NCBI RefSeq assembly: GCF_004682045.1
Contig: NZ_QUZT01000050.1
Location: 1 to 50,489, forward strand
Reading direction: 5' to 3'
Length of the DNA stretch: 50,489 bases
From: Pseudomonas nabeulensis
Lineage (GTDB): Bacteria > Pseudomonadota > Gammaproteobacteria > Pseudomonadales > Pseudomonadaceae
The notes under the pieces are model-generated. The model was given only the letters and a program-made list of their open reading frames with translations, made no database searches and had not been told where the DNA came from. The position numbers were made by a program, and so were the translations under genes. Shown in pieces: positions 26,794 through 35,384 of the stretch (position 1 is its first letter; every line of letters starts with the position of its first letter).

Positions 26794-26797
26794 AACA

Positions 26798-26844
26798 CGG
26801 TCAAACAATGTGGGAGGGGGCAAGCCCCCTCCCACATTTGACCG
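26798..26844. terminator. REP-like hairpin ending catA and kynR
   Basis: CGGTCAAACAATGTGGGAGG and its reverse-complement arm around a short AAG loop form a stem of about 20 pairs with one bulge. It stands between two converging genes and should end both transcripts; in sequence it is half of the GTGGGAGGGGGC repeat family. Confidence 0.82.
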
Positions 26845-26856
26845 GTGATGCTATTT

Positions 26857-27330
26857 CTATTTGCGTACGACCAGATCCAGCACCTCATCCCGATCCTTGA
26901 TCTTTTGCAGCACAATCTCCGAACGGATATCCATCACCCCCGCCGTGCGGTTCAGGTGGTTCACGATAAAGTCCGAAAAGTGCTTGAGGTTGCGCGCCTG
27001 CACCCGCAGCACATAGTTGCTGGCGCCGGTGATCACGTAGGCGCTGGCCACTTCTGGCCAGCCCTGCACCTTCTTGATGAACGTCTCGTGCCAATCCTCC
27101 ACGTCCTGGCGCAAGGACAGGTGGACGATGGCCTCCAGCTCGATCCCCAATTGCTCGGCATTCAGTACGGCGCGGTAGCCGCTGATGATGCCCTCGCTCT
27201 CCAGCAGGCGCAGGCGGCGCAGGCAGGCGGACGGCGACAGCGCGACTTTCTCCGCCAGTTCCTGGTTGCTGATGCGGCCATCCTGTTGCAGGAAATGCAG
27301 GAGGCGCAGGTCGGTGGCGTCGAGAATCAT
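26857..27330 (-). CDS. kynR: KynR, Lrp/AsnC-type regulator of the kyn genes
   Basis: A 157-residue Lrp/AsnC-family regulator. The helix-turn-helix reads LLHFLQQDGRISNQELAEKV then SPSACLRRLRLLES, and the C-terminal part is the RAM/AsnC effector fold. In P. aeruginosa KynR responds to kynurenine and activates kynA, kynB and kynU. Here it is divergent from kynU, and palindromes in the gap resemble ones before kynB, 11 kb away. Confidence 0.9.
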   Translation of the reverse strand: MILDATDLRLLHFLQQDGRISNQELAEKVALSPSACLRRLRLLESEGIISGYRAVLNAEQLGIELEAIVHLSLRQDVEDWHETFIKKVQGWPEVASAYVITGASNYVLRVQARNLKHFSDFIVNHLNRTAGVMDIRSEIVLQKIKDRDEVLDLVVRK

Positions 27331-27474
27331 GGTTAGAATAAATCCGCGTGTTTGGGGGTTAAATTCGAATTTCCTACAGCTTAATTAGCCTGTTACCCAC
27401 CACTTTGCACGAAAATTCTCTAAAATTTCGTTCATTATTTGGTCCATTCCTACTTATAAAAACCAGGACAACCC
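27331..27474. promoter_or_regulatory. Divergent control region, kynR / kynU
   Basis: A 144-base AT-rich gap. It contains the perfect palindrome AAATTCGAATTT at 27361-27372 and a longer imperfect one at 27410-27430 with arms CGAAA and TTTCG. Both suit the AT-rich, loosely symmetric sites of Lrp-family proteins. An AGGAC site precedes kynU. Confidence 0.6.
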
Positions 27475-28725
27475 ATGACCACTCGAAGCCATTGCCAAGC
27501 CCTCGACGCTCAGGACCCGCTGGCGCCCTTGCGCAGTCAGTTCGCCTTGCCGGAGGGCGTGATCTACCTCGACGGCAATTCCCTCGGCGCACGCCCGGTA
27601 GCGGCGTTGGCGCGGGCACAGGCGGTGATTGCCGAGGAGTGGGGCGACGGTTTGATCCGCAGTTGGAACAGCGCCGGCTGGGCGGACCTGTCCCAACGCC
27701 TGGGCAATCGCCTGGCCCCGCTGATCGGTGCGCGCGACGGCGAAGTGGTGATCACCGATACCACCTCGATCAACCTGTTCAAGGCCCTCAGCGCCGCGTT
27801 GACCGTGCAGCGCCAACGTCAGCCGAATCGCAAGGTGATCGTCAGCGAAGCGAGCAACTTTCCCACCGACCTGTACATCGCCGAAGGCCTGGCCGAACTG
27901 CTGCAACAGGGCTATTCCCTGCGCCTGGTGAACAGCCCCGACGAACTGCCCCAGGCCATCGACCAGGACGTGGCGGTGGTGATGCTCACCCACGTCAACT
28001 ACAAGACCGGCTACCTGCACGACATGCAGGCGTTGACCGCCTTGAGCCATGAGTTCGGTGCGCTGAGCATCTGGGACTTGGCGCACTCGGCGGGCGCGGT
28101 CCCCATCGACCTGCATCAGGCCGGTGTCGACTACGCGATTGGCTGCACCTACAAATACCTCAACGGCGGCCCGGGCTCCCAGGCGTTTGTGTGGGTCAAC
28201 CCAGCGTTGGTGGATGTGGTGCGTCAGCCGTTGTCAGGCTGGTTCGGGCACACCCGGCAGTTTGCGATGGAATCGACCTACGCGCCGAGTGCCGGCATCG
28301 CTCGCTACTTGTGCGGCACGCAGCCGATCACTTCACTGGCCATGGTTGAATGTGGCCTGGAGATTTTTGCCCAGACTGATATGGCGAGTTTGCGCAGCAA
28401 GTCCCTGGCGTTGACCGACCTGTTTATCGCATTGGTCGAAGCCCGTTGCGCCGCCCACGACGTGACGTTGATCACCCCACGTGAGCACGCCAGGCGCGGT
28501 AGCCATGTGAGCTTCGAACACCCCGAGGGCTACGCGGTGATCCAGGCCTTGATCGCCCGTGGTGTGATCGGTGATTACCGCGAGCCGCACATCATGCGCT
28601 TCGGATTTACCCCGCTATACACCAGCTTTACCGAGGTATTCGACGCCGTGGAGATCCTTGGCGAAATCCTCGACAACCACACCTGGGACCAGCCGCAATA
28701 CAAGGTGCGCAACAGCGTGACCTGA
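27475..28725 (+). CDS. kynU: Kynureninase
   Basis: KynU is the PLP enzyme that splits kynurenine to anthranilate and alanine; it links the kyn steps with antABC. The 416-residue product carries the PLP lysine K227 in GCTYKYLNGGPGSQ, the same number as in the well-studied P. fluorescens enzyme, and LSIWDLAHSAGAVPIDLH with the cofactor aspartate. It starts MTTRSHCQALDAQDPLAPLR. A permease follows 49 bases later, probably in the same transcript. Confidence 0.97.
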   Translation: MTTRSHCQALDAQDPLAPLRSQFALPEGVIYLDGNSLGARPVAALARAQAVIAEEWGDGLIRSWNSAGWADLSQRLGNRLAPLIGARDGEVVITDTTSINLFKALSAALTVQRQRQPNRKVIVSEASNFPTDLYIAEGLAELLQQGYSLRLVNSPDELPQAIDQDVAVVMLTHVNYKTGYLHDMQALTALSHEFGALSIWDLAHSAGAVPIDLHQAGVDYAIGCTYKYLNGGPGSQAFVWVNPALVDVVRQPLSGWFGHTRQFAMESTYAPSAGIARYLCGTQPITSLAMVECGLEIFAQTDMASLRSKSLALTDLFIALVEARCAAHDVTLITPREHARRGSHVSFEHPEGYAVIQALIARGVIGDYREPHIMRFGFTPLYTSFTEVFDAVEILGEILDNHTWDQPQYKVRNSVT

Positions 28726-28774
28726 GGCACCTACTGACCACCTGTGCAATCACAATAATAAAGGGGCACACCAC

Positions 28775-30181
28775 GTGACCACGCCAGACAACGGCTTTGC
28801 AGAGATCACCCACCGCGAACTGGGCCTGCGGCGCCAGCTCACTTCCGGCCAGATGAGCATGATCGCCATCGGCGGCGCCATTGGCACCGGGCTGTTCATG
28901 GGCAGTGCCTACGCCATCGGTTATGCCGGGCCCAGTGTCTTGGTGAGCTACGCCATCGGCGCGTTGATCACCTTGCTATTGATGGGCTGCCTGGCGGAGA
29001 TGACGGTGGCTCATTCCACCTCGGGCTCCTTTGGTGCGTACGCCGAGTTCTACATCAGCCCGCTGGCCGGGTTCCTGGTGCGCTATGCCTACTGGGCGGC
29101 GATTGTGCTGGCGGTGGGCGCCGAGGTCACGGCGGTGGCGATGTACATGAAGTACTGGTTCGCCAACGTGCCGGAATGGGTATGGATCGTGTCGTTTTCC
29201 AGTGTGCTGATCTTGCTGAATGCGATCAGCGTGAAGACCTTCGGCAACTTCGAATACTGGTTTTCCACGATCAAGATCAGCGCGATTGTCGGCTTCATCA
29301 TCCTCGCTGTGTACGTGGTGTTCGGCTCCGGTAACCCGGAGTACGGCGTGCAAAACTACACTGCCCACGACGGCTTTTTCCCCCATGGCCTGAGCGGCAT
29401 GTGGATGGCGGTGATCGTGTCGATCTTCAGCTATCTGAGTGTGGAAATGATCGCCGTGGCTGCCGGTGAAGCCGCTGACCCCGAACAGGCGGTGAAGAAA
29501 GCCTTCCGCGCGACCATCGTGCGCCTAGTGGTGTTTTACCTGTTGACCCTGGCGCTGATGCTGGCCATCGTGCCGTGGAACCAGGCCGGGCAAACCCAGA
29601 GCCCGTTTGTCACGGTGATGCAGACCATCGGCATTCCCGGCGCCACGGGGGTGATGAACTTCGTGATTCTGATCGCGGCGCTCTCGGCCATGAACAGCCA
29701 GCTCTACATCACGACTCGCATGATGTTCAGCCTGTCCCGCGCCGGCTTTGCGCCCAGGTCCATGGGCGCCCTGAGCAAGAGTGGCATTCCACTGAACGCG
29801 CTGTTGCTGTCCAGCTCAGGCATTGCGCTGGCGACGTTGCTGAACGTGGTGTACCCGGAAAGCTCGTTCACCCTGATGATGGCGATCTCGATGTTTGGCG
29901 CGATCTTCACCTGGTTCATGATTTTCCTCACCCACCTGTTCTTCCGGCGCTACCGCAAGCGCCACGGCGGGCCGAAATTGTCGTTCCAGCTGCGGCTGTT
30001 TCCCTACAGCACGCTGTTGGGGCTGGTGCTGATGGGGGCGGTGATGATCACCACCTATTTCACCGAGGCGTTCAAGATGACGTTGGTATTTGGTGTGCCG
30101 TTCCTGCTGATTCTGTCGGCGGTGTATTACGCGTTCTTCCGCAAGGGCAGGGCCAAGGTGTCGAACAAGGCCTTGGCATAG
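28775..30181 (+). CDS. Amino-acid permease downstream of kynU
   Basis: A 468-residue inner-membrane transporter of the APC superfamily (AAT family), with about 12 helices and the signature SGQMSMIAIGGAIGTGLFMG. It starts with GTG at 28775, behind AAGGGG. In P. aeruginosa a permease gene also follows kynU, so uptake or exchange of kynurenine, tryptophan or alanine is plausible, but the substrate is not shown by sequence. Its last 55 bases overlap the end of the converging LysR gene. Confidence 0.88.
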   Translation: MTTPDNGFAEITHRELGLRRQLTSGQMSMIAIGGAIGTGLFMGSAYAIGYAGPSVLVSYAIGALITLLLMGCLAEMTVAHSTSGSFGAYAEFYISPLAGFLVRYAYWAAIVLAVGAEVTAVAMYMKYWFANVPEWVWIVSFSSVLILLNAISVKTFGNFEYWFSTIKISAIVGFIILAVYVVFGSGNPEYGVQNYTAHDGFFPHGLSGMWMAVIVSIFSYLSVEMIAVAAGEAADPEQAVKKAFRATIVRLVVFYLLTLALMLAIVPWNQAGQTQSPFVTVMQTIGIPGATGVMNFVILIAALSAMNSQLYITTRMMFSLSRAGFAPRSMGALSKSGIPLNALLLSSSGIALATLLNVVYPESSFTLMMAISMFGAIFTWFMIFLTHLFFRRYRKRHGGPKLSFQLRLFPYSTLLGLVLMGAVMITTYFTEAFKMTLVFGVPFLLILSAVYYAFFRKGRAKVSNKALA

Positions 30182-31017
30182 CCGGGCAGCTGTTCGAACG
30201 AGCGCGCACTTAGCAGCAGTGTCCGGCAGGCCCACTCTTCTTGCAGGCGGTGGGCCTTGAAGCGGCGTTCCAGTGGCCAGCGCTCCAGTGCGGCCTGGGG
30301 CACGATACCCAGGCCGGCGCCACGGGCGACCATGCGAATCACCCCGTCAAAACCCTCGGCACGGATGCGCGTCTGCAAGCGAAAGCCAGCGTGCAGCGCC
30401 TGTTCTTCGAGGTAAACCGTCAATGCGCTGTGCGGGGCGAGGCCGACAAAGTCGTGTTGCAGGCTATCGACAAAACTCCCCTCGGTGAACGGATGATCCA
30501 GCGGCGCGATCAGCACCAGCGGGTCATCGCGAAAGGGCAGGGTCTGCAGGCCGTGGGTGTCCACCGCGTCGGAAATGATCCCAAGATCTGCCGTGCCCTG
30601 GCGCAAGGCCTGGGTGATACGCAGGCTCGGCAGCTCCTGCAGGTCGATATCGAGGTTGGGATGCTCGCATAGAAAGTCCGCCAACAGTTCCGGCAGGTAT
30701 TCGCTGAGGGCGGTGGTGTTGCACAGCAAGCGCACCTGGCCTTTGATGCCGTTGGCGTATTCCGCGAGGTCCTGCTGCAGATGTTCGGCCTGTTGCAGCA
30801 ACAAGCGTGCGTGGCGGGCCAGGGCTTTGCCGGCGGGTGTGGGGGTGACGCCTCTACGGTTGCGCTCCAGAAACTCGATACCCAACGAAGCCTCCATCGC
30901 GCGGATGCGCGCGCTCGCGGCGGCCAGGGATAAATGGCTGCGGGCGGCGCCGGCGGTGATATTGCCGGTGTCGAGGATGTGCAGGTAGAGGCGCAGGTCG
31001 GTCAGGTCAAAGTGCAT
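30127..31017 (-). CDS. LysR-type regulator divergent from a TSUP permease
   Basis: A 296-residue LysR-family regulator that starts MHFDLTDLRLYLHILDTGNI and has the helix-turn-helix GAARSHLSLAAASARIRAME. It faces the TSUP permease gene across a gap holding a REPIN and is likely to control it, by the usual LysR layout. Its end overlaps the upstream permease by 55 bases, so one of the two transcripts must run through the other gene's 3' end. No effector can be named. Confidence 0.88.
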   Translation of the reverse strand: MHFDLTDLRLYLHILDTGNITAGAARSHLSLAAASARIRAMEASLGIEFLERNRRGVTPTPAGKALARHARLLLQQAEHLQQDLAEYANGIKGQVRLLCNTTALSEYLPELLADFLCEHPNLDIDLQELPSLRITQALRQGTADLGIISDAVDTHGLQTLPFRDDPLVLIAPLDHPFTEGSFVDSLQHDFVGLAPHSALTVYLEEQALHAGFRLQTRIRAEGFDGVIRMVARGAGLGIVPQAALERWPLERRFKAHRLQEEWACRTLLLSARSFEQLPGYAKALFDTLALPLRKNA

Positions 31018-31048
31018 GGTTGGGGTTCTCGGGTGGCTGGGCTGGCCT

Positions 31049-31139
31049 CATCGGGGGCAAGCCCCCTCCCACACTGACTGTATTCACACATCTAGAAAGG
31101 TGAATGCAGTCAAATGTGGGAGGGGGCTTGCCCCCGATG
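31049..31139. repeat. REPIN, 91 bp, copy 1
   Basis: The ends CATCGGGGGCAAGCCCCC and its exact reverse complement frame a loop that is itself nearly symmetric about TCTAGA. It matches the copy at 33648-33738 at 84 of 91 positions by my alignment, with all seven differences in the inner part. Confidence 0.9.
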
Positions 31140-31223
31140 GCGGCCTCAGCCTCACACAAAACAAGAGGCTGCCTCAGTATATGGCGAATTTCCAACCTCA
31201 TCCCAACCCTCCACAATCCCCCC

Positions 31224-31988
31224 ATGAATACCTTCCTCGCGTTCTACCAAGACATCGGCCCAGCCCTGACTCTGCTGGTGTTCGGCACCTTCCTGCTGGC
31301 CGGCACCGTCAAGGGCGTGATCGGCCTGGGCCTGCCCACCGTTGCCATGGGCTTGCTCGGCCTGGCTATGTTGCCGGTGCAGGCTGCGGCGTTGCTGATC
31401 ATTCCGTCGACCGTCACCAACCTGTGGCAACTGGCATTCGGCGGCCATCTGCATGCACTGATCAAACGCCTGTGGCCGATGCTGCTGTTGATTTTCCTTG
31501 GCACCGGCCTCGGCACGTTATGGCTGGGCATGGACAGTGGCGGTTGGGTAACGCATGCATTGGGTGGCGCGTTGCTGGTGTACGCGCTGAGCGGATTGTT
31601 CCTGCCTACGTTCAAGGTGAAGCCCGCAAATGAACGCTGGCTCGGCCCGCTGTGTGGGCTGATCACCGGGGTGATCACCTCGGCCACCGGCGTGTTCGTG
31701 ATTCCCGCGGTGCCGTACCTGCAAGCCCTGGGTTTGAATCGCGATCAACTGGTGCAGGCGCTGGGGTTGTCGTTCACCGTGTCGACCCTGGCGCTGGCCG
31801 CCGGGCTTGCGTGGCGCGGCACCTTGGGCGGCGGCGAGGTCAATGCGTCGCTGGTGGCGTTGGTGCCTGCGCTGCTGGGCATGTGGCTGGGCCAAGTGGT
31901 GCGTCAGCGCATCAGCGCGGTGTTGTTCAAGCGCGTGTTTTTTATCGGCATGGCCTTGCTGGGCGGTCATCTACTGATCAGCGGGTAA
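31224..31988 (+). CDS. TSUP (TauE/SafE) family membrane transporter
   Basis: An inner-membrane protein with about eight hydrophobic helices in 254 residues, of the TauE/SafE/TSUP family, which moves sulfite, sulfoacetate or other organic anions. Two half-repeats are visible: AGTVKGVIGLGLPTVAMGLL near the start and GLITGVITSATGVFVIPAVP in the middle. I use the ATG at 31224 (MNTFLAFYQDIGP); the preceding bases are pyrimidine-rich with no ribosome site. The divergent LysR gene is its likely regulator. The substrate is unknown. Confidence 0.86.
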   Translation: MNTFLAFYQDIGPALTLLVFGTFLLAGTVKGVIGLGLPTVAMGLLGLAMLPVQAAALLIIPSTVTNLWQLAFGGHLHALIKRLWPMLLLIFLGTGLGTLWLGMDSGGWVTHALGGALLVYALSGLFLPTFKVKPANERWLGPLCGLITGVITSATGVFVIPAVPYLQALGLNRDQLVQALGLSFTVSTLALAAGLAWRGTLGGGEVNASLVALVPALLGMWLGQVVRQRISAVLFKRVFFIGMALLGGHLLISG

Positions 31989-32104
31989 CAATAGCGTTGT
32001 ATTCGTGATTTTTGATCAAAGGTATTTTGCGGCGCTGCCGGTTATTCCCAGAGGCCAAGATCGATAGTCTGCACTCATCGATTTCAACCTCTTGGATACC
32101 TCCC

Positions 32105-32695
32105 ATGAAAAAAGTACTCCTGCTCAACGGCGGCAAACAGTTCGCCCACTCCGATGGCCGTTACAACAACACCCTGCATGATGCCGCCGTGGCCGTGCTG
32201 GACCGTGGCGGTATCGACGTCAGGGTCACCCATATCGACGCCGGCTACGACGTGGCCGAAGAAGTCGCCAAGTTCCTCTGGGCCGACGTGATCATCTACC
32301 AGATGCCGGGCTGGTGGATGGGCGCACCCTGGATCGTCAAGAAATACATCGACGAAGTCTTCACCGAAGGCCACGGCAGCCTGTACGGCAGCGATGGCCG
32401 CACCCGCTCCGATGCCTCGCAGAAATACGGCAGCGGCGGCCTGATCCAGGGTAAGCAGTACATGTTGTCGCTGACCTGGAACGCGCCGCAGCAAGCGTTC
32501 GACGACCCGACTGACTTTTTCGAAGCCAAGGGCGTGGACGCGGTGTACTTCCCGTTTCACAAGGCCAACCAGTTCCTGGGCATGACCGGCCTGCCGACGT
32601 TCCTGTGTGTGGACGTGATGAAACGCCCGGCCATCGAAGCCGACGTGGCGCGCTACGAACAGCATCTGGCGCAGGTGTTCAACCTCTCGGTGTAA
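32105..32695 (+). CDS. MdaB-like NAD(P)H quinone reductase
   Basis: A 196-residue flavodoxin-fold protein of the MdaB/NQO family, which reduces quinones by two electrons with a flavin and so limits oxidative stress. The family motifs are clear: KKVLLLNGGKQFAHSDGRYN at the start and IYQMPGWWMGAPWIVKKYID, where the flavin and quinone sit. The start at 32105 is the natural MKKV. A LysR gene follows 30 bases downstream in the same direction and may act on this gene. Confidence 0.91.
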   Translation: MKKVLLLNGGKQFAHSDGRYNNTLHDAAVAVLDRGGIDVRVTHIDAGYDVAEEVAKFLWADVIIYQMPGWWMGAPWIVKKYIDEVFTEGHGSLYGSDGRTRSDASQKYGSGGLIQGKQYMLSLTWNAPQQAFDDPTDFFEAKGVDAVYFPFHKANQFLGMTGLPTFLCVDVMKRPAIEADVARYEQHLAQVFNLSV

Positions 32696-32725
32696 GCTGC
32701 TGCAAACCAATAACGAGGACACCCT

Positions 32726-33622
32726 GTGAAAGCCCGATCCGATGAGCTGCAAATCTTCGTCAGCGTGATTGAGTGCGGCTCGATTTCCGCCGCGGCGGAG
32801 CAGGTCGGGCAGACACCCTCGGCGGTCAGCCGCACCTTGTCGCGACTGGAAGCCAAGCTCGACACCACGTTGATCAACCGCACCACGCGGCGCATGGACC
32901 TGACTGAAGAGGGCAAGTACTTCTTCGAGCAGGCCAAGGTGATCCTGGCGCAGATGGACGAGCTGGAAGAGCGCTTGTCGTCCCGTCACAAGAACCCGGC
33001 CGGGCGGCTGCGGATCAATGCGGCAGTGCCCTTTATGCTGCATGGGATCGTGCCGTACATCGCCGAGTTTCGCAGCCTGTACCCGGACATCCAGTTGGAG
33101 CTGAACAGTGATGACCTGATCATCGACCTGTTGGAGCAGAGCACCGATATCGCGATTCGCATCGGTGCGCTGGCCGATTCCACCTTGCATGCGCGGTCCC
33201 TGGGGTGCACGCCGTTGCATATCCTCGCCAGCCCCGCTTACCTCAAACAGTTCGGCGCACCGACCACGGTGGCCGAGTTGGCAGGGCACACCTTGCTCGG
33301 CTTCTCCCAGACCGAAACCCTCAACCACTGGCCGCTGCGCCATGTGGAAGGTGACCGCTGGCTGATCCAGCCGAGCATTGCCGCGTCCAGCGGTGAAACC
33401 GTGCGCCAGTTGGCGTTGGAGGGGCAGGGCATATGCTGCCTGTCGAACTTCATGACCATCGACGATATCGACGCCGGCCGCCTGGTGCCGGTGTTGGAAG
33501 GGTTCAACAGCGGTTATCGCCAGCCGATCCATGCGGTGTTCTACCGCAACTCGCAGTTGGCGTTGCGTATCCAGTGTTTCCTGGACTTTATCCAGGCCAA
33601 GCTTGTGCGGTATGCCTGTTAG
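32726..33622 (+). CDS. LysR-type regulator next to mdaB-like gene
   Basis: A 298-residue LysR-family protein, starting with GTG at 32726 behind a GAGGAC site. The helix-turn-helix is GSISAAAEQVGQTPSAVSRT, followed by RLEAKLDTTLINRTTRRMDL. It resembles the common DsdC/AaeR-like group in Pseudomonas that sit beside quinone reductases and oxidoreductases. Being co-directional with the reductase gene, it may share its message. No effector can be named. Confidence 0.88.
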   Translation: MKARSDELQIFVSVIECGSISAAAEQVGQTPSAVSRTLSRLEAKLDTTLINRTTRRMDLTEEGKYFFEQAKVILAQMDELEERLSSRHKNPAGRLRINAAVPFMLHGIVPYIAEFRSLYPDIQLELNSDDLIIDLLEQSTDIAIRIGALADSTLHARSLGCTPLHILASPAYLKQFGAPTTVAELAGHTLLGFSQTETLNHWPLRHVEGDRWLIQPSIAASSGETVRQLALEGQGICCLSNFMTIDDIDAGRLVPVLEGFNSGYRQPIHAVFYRNSQLALRIQCFLDFIQAKLVRYAC

Positions 33623-33647
33623 GTGTGGCTTGAGACCGAGGTGGCTG

Positions 33648-33738
33648 CATCGGGGGCAAGCCCCCTCCCACACTGACAGTGTTCACAAGTCTAGAGATGT
33701 GAATGCAGTTAAATGTGGGAGGGGGCTTGCCCCCGATG
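33648..33738. repeat. REPIN, 91 bp, copy 2
   Basis: It has the same outer arms as the copy at 31049, with TTCACA and TGTGAA placed symmetrically around TCTAGA in the loop. Together the two copies bound a 2.5-kb segment with the TSUP, MdaB-like and LysR genes. Confidence 0.9.
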
Positions 33739-33824
33739 AAGGCGACCCGGTCTTCGAGACTAGCCCCAACCCCCTCAATTCCGTACCATCCCCCGCCTTA
33801 TCCCCCGCATTACCCTGGTACCTC

Positions 33825-35270
33825 ATGAACCTCACCCGTCTGCGCGCCGATGCCCTGGCCGGCCTCACCACGTCGTTTGCGCTGCTGCCCGAATGCATCG
33901 CCTTTGCCCTGGTGGCCCACCTCAACCCGCTGATGGGGCTCTACGGCGCCTTTATCATCTGTACCCTCACCGCGTTGTTTGGCGGCCGACCGGGGATGGT
34001 CTCCGGTGCGGCGGGGTCGATGGCGGTGGTGATCGTCGCCTTGGTGGTGCAACACGGCGTCGAATACCTGCTGGCCACGGTGCTGCTGGGCGGGTTGATC
34101 ATGATCGCCTTCGGCCTGTTGCGTCTGGGCAAGCTGGTGCGCATGGTGCCGCACCCGGTGATGCTCGGGTTCGTCAACGGCCTGGCGATCATCATTGCAT
34201 TGGCACAGCTGGAGCATTTCAAGAGCGGTGAACATTGGCTCAGCGGCACGCCGCTGTACGTGATGGTCGGCCTGGTACTGGTGACCATGGCCATTGTCTA
34301 CCTGCTGCCGCGCATTACCCGTGCGGTGCCGCCAGCCTTGGTGGCTATTCTCGGCGTAGGCCTGGCGGTGTACCTGCTCGGCCTGCCGACCCGTACCTTG
34401 GGCGACATGGCCCACATCGCCGGCGGCCTGCCGACCTTTGCCCTGCCGCAGATCCCGTGGACCCTGGAGACCCTCGGCATCATCGCGCCCTACGCGTTCC
34501 TGATGGCCATGGTCGGCCTGCTGGAAACCCTGCTCACCTTGAACCTCACCGACGAAATCACCGAGACCCGTGGCTATCCCGACCGCGAAAGCGTGGCCTT
34601 GGGCGCGGCGAACATGGTCTCGGGGGTATTCGGTGGCATGGGCGGTTGCGCGATGATCGGGCAGACCGTGATCAATCTCAGTTCCGGCGGGCGCGGGCGT
34701 TTTTCCGGGGTGTTTGCCGGGGTGATGATCCTGTTGTTCATCCTGTTTTTGTCGCCGTTTATCGAGCGCATTCCGCTGGCGGCGCTGGTGGGGGTGATGT
34801 TCGTGGTGTCCCAGCAGACCTTCGCCTGGGCCTCCTTGCGGGTGATCAACAAGGTGCCGTTCAACGATGTGCTGGTGATTATCGCGGTGACGGTGATCAC
34901 GGTGTTCACCGACCTGGCCACCGCCGTGCTGTGCGGGATTGTGATTGCGGCGCTGAACTTCGCCTGGCAACAGGCGCGTGAGCTGTATGCCGATGAACAT
35001 CTGGAAGCTGATGGCAGCAAGCTGTATCGCCTGCACGGAACGTTGTTCTTTGCCTCGACCACGCCGTTTCTGAACCAGTTCGATCCGGCCAACGACCCGG
35101 CCCAGGTGACGCTGGATTGCCGCCACCTGAGCTTTGTCGACTATTCGGCTATTGCCGCGCTGATGACCCTGCGCGAACGCTATACCAAGGCTGGCAAGCA
35201 CCTGCGGGTGCTGCATTTGTCGGAGCGCTGCAAGAAGCTACTCAAGCGCGCCAAGGTACATCACGACTGA
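33825..35270 (+). CDS. SulP family anion transporter with STAS domain
   Basis: A 481-residue inner-membrane transporter of the SulP/SLC26 family (sulfate, bicarbonate or related anions). About 12 hydrophobic helices run from ALAGLTTSFALLPECIAFAL to near residue 385, then a cytoplasmic STAS domain ends the protein: KLYRLHGTLFFASTTPF and VTLDCRHLSFVDYSAIAAL. I use the ATG at 33825 (MNLTRLRADA). No ribosome site is visible in the C-rich leader. A terminator-like repeat follows the stop. The transported anion cannot be told. Confidence 0.9.
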   Translation: MNLTRLRADALAGLTTSFALLPECIAFALVAHLNPLMGLYGAFIICTLTALFGGRPGMVSGAAGSMAVVIVALVVQHGVEYLLATVLLGGLIMIAFGLLRLGKLVRMVPHPVMLGFVNGLAIIIALAQLEHFKSGEHWLSGTPLYVMVGLVLVTMAIVYLLPRITRAVPPALVAILGVGLAVYLLGLPTRTLGDMAHIAGGLPTFALPQIPWTLETLGIIAPYAFLMAMVGLLETLLTLNLTDEITETRGYPDRESVALGAANMVSGVFGGMGGCAMIGQTVINLSSGGRGRFSGVFAGVMILLFILFLSPFIERIPLAALVGVMFVVSQQTFAWASLRVINKVPFNDVLVIIAVTVITVFTDLATAVLCGIVIAALNFAWQQARELYADEHLEADGSKLYRLHGTLFFASTTPFLNQFDPANDPAQVTLDCRHLSFVDYSAIAALMTLRERYTKAGKHLRVLHLSERCKKLLKRAKVHHD

Positions 35271-35282
35271 TTGTGGAACTTT

Positions 35283-35375
35283 CTGGCGAGGGAGCTTGCG
35301 CCCGCTGGCGTGCGTAGCGCGCCCAAGATTTTTGCGGCCGCTACGCAGCCCAGCGGGAGCAAGCTCCCTCGCCAC
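35283..35375. repeat. 93-bp palindromic repeat (GAGGGAGCTTGC family)
   Basis: The outer arms are GGCGAGGGAGCTTGC and GCAAGCTCCCTCGCC, with a structured interior (GCGTAGCGC against GCTACGC). It lies between the ends of the SulP gene and the converging LprI-like gene and could stop both. Confidence 0.86.
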
Positions 35376-35384
35376 AGGAAGTCA

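Noticed and set aside
32084..33673. A 529-codon minus-strand open frame opposite mdaB-like and LysR genes
   Set aside because: No domain, no ribosome site, and both plus-strand genes are recognisable.
33810..35216. A 468-codon minus-strand frame opposite the SulP gene
   Set aside because: Very His/Gln-rich composition, as expected for the complement of a hydrophobic membrane protein.
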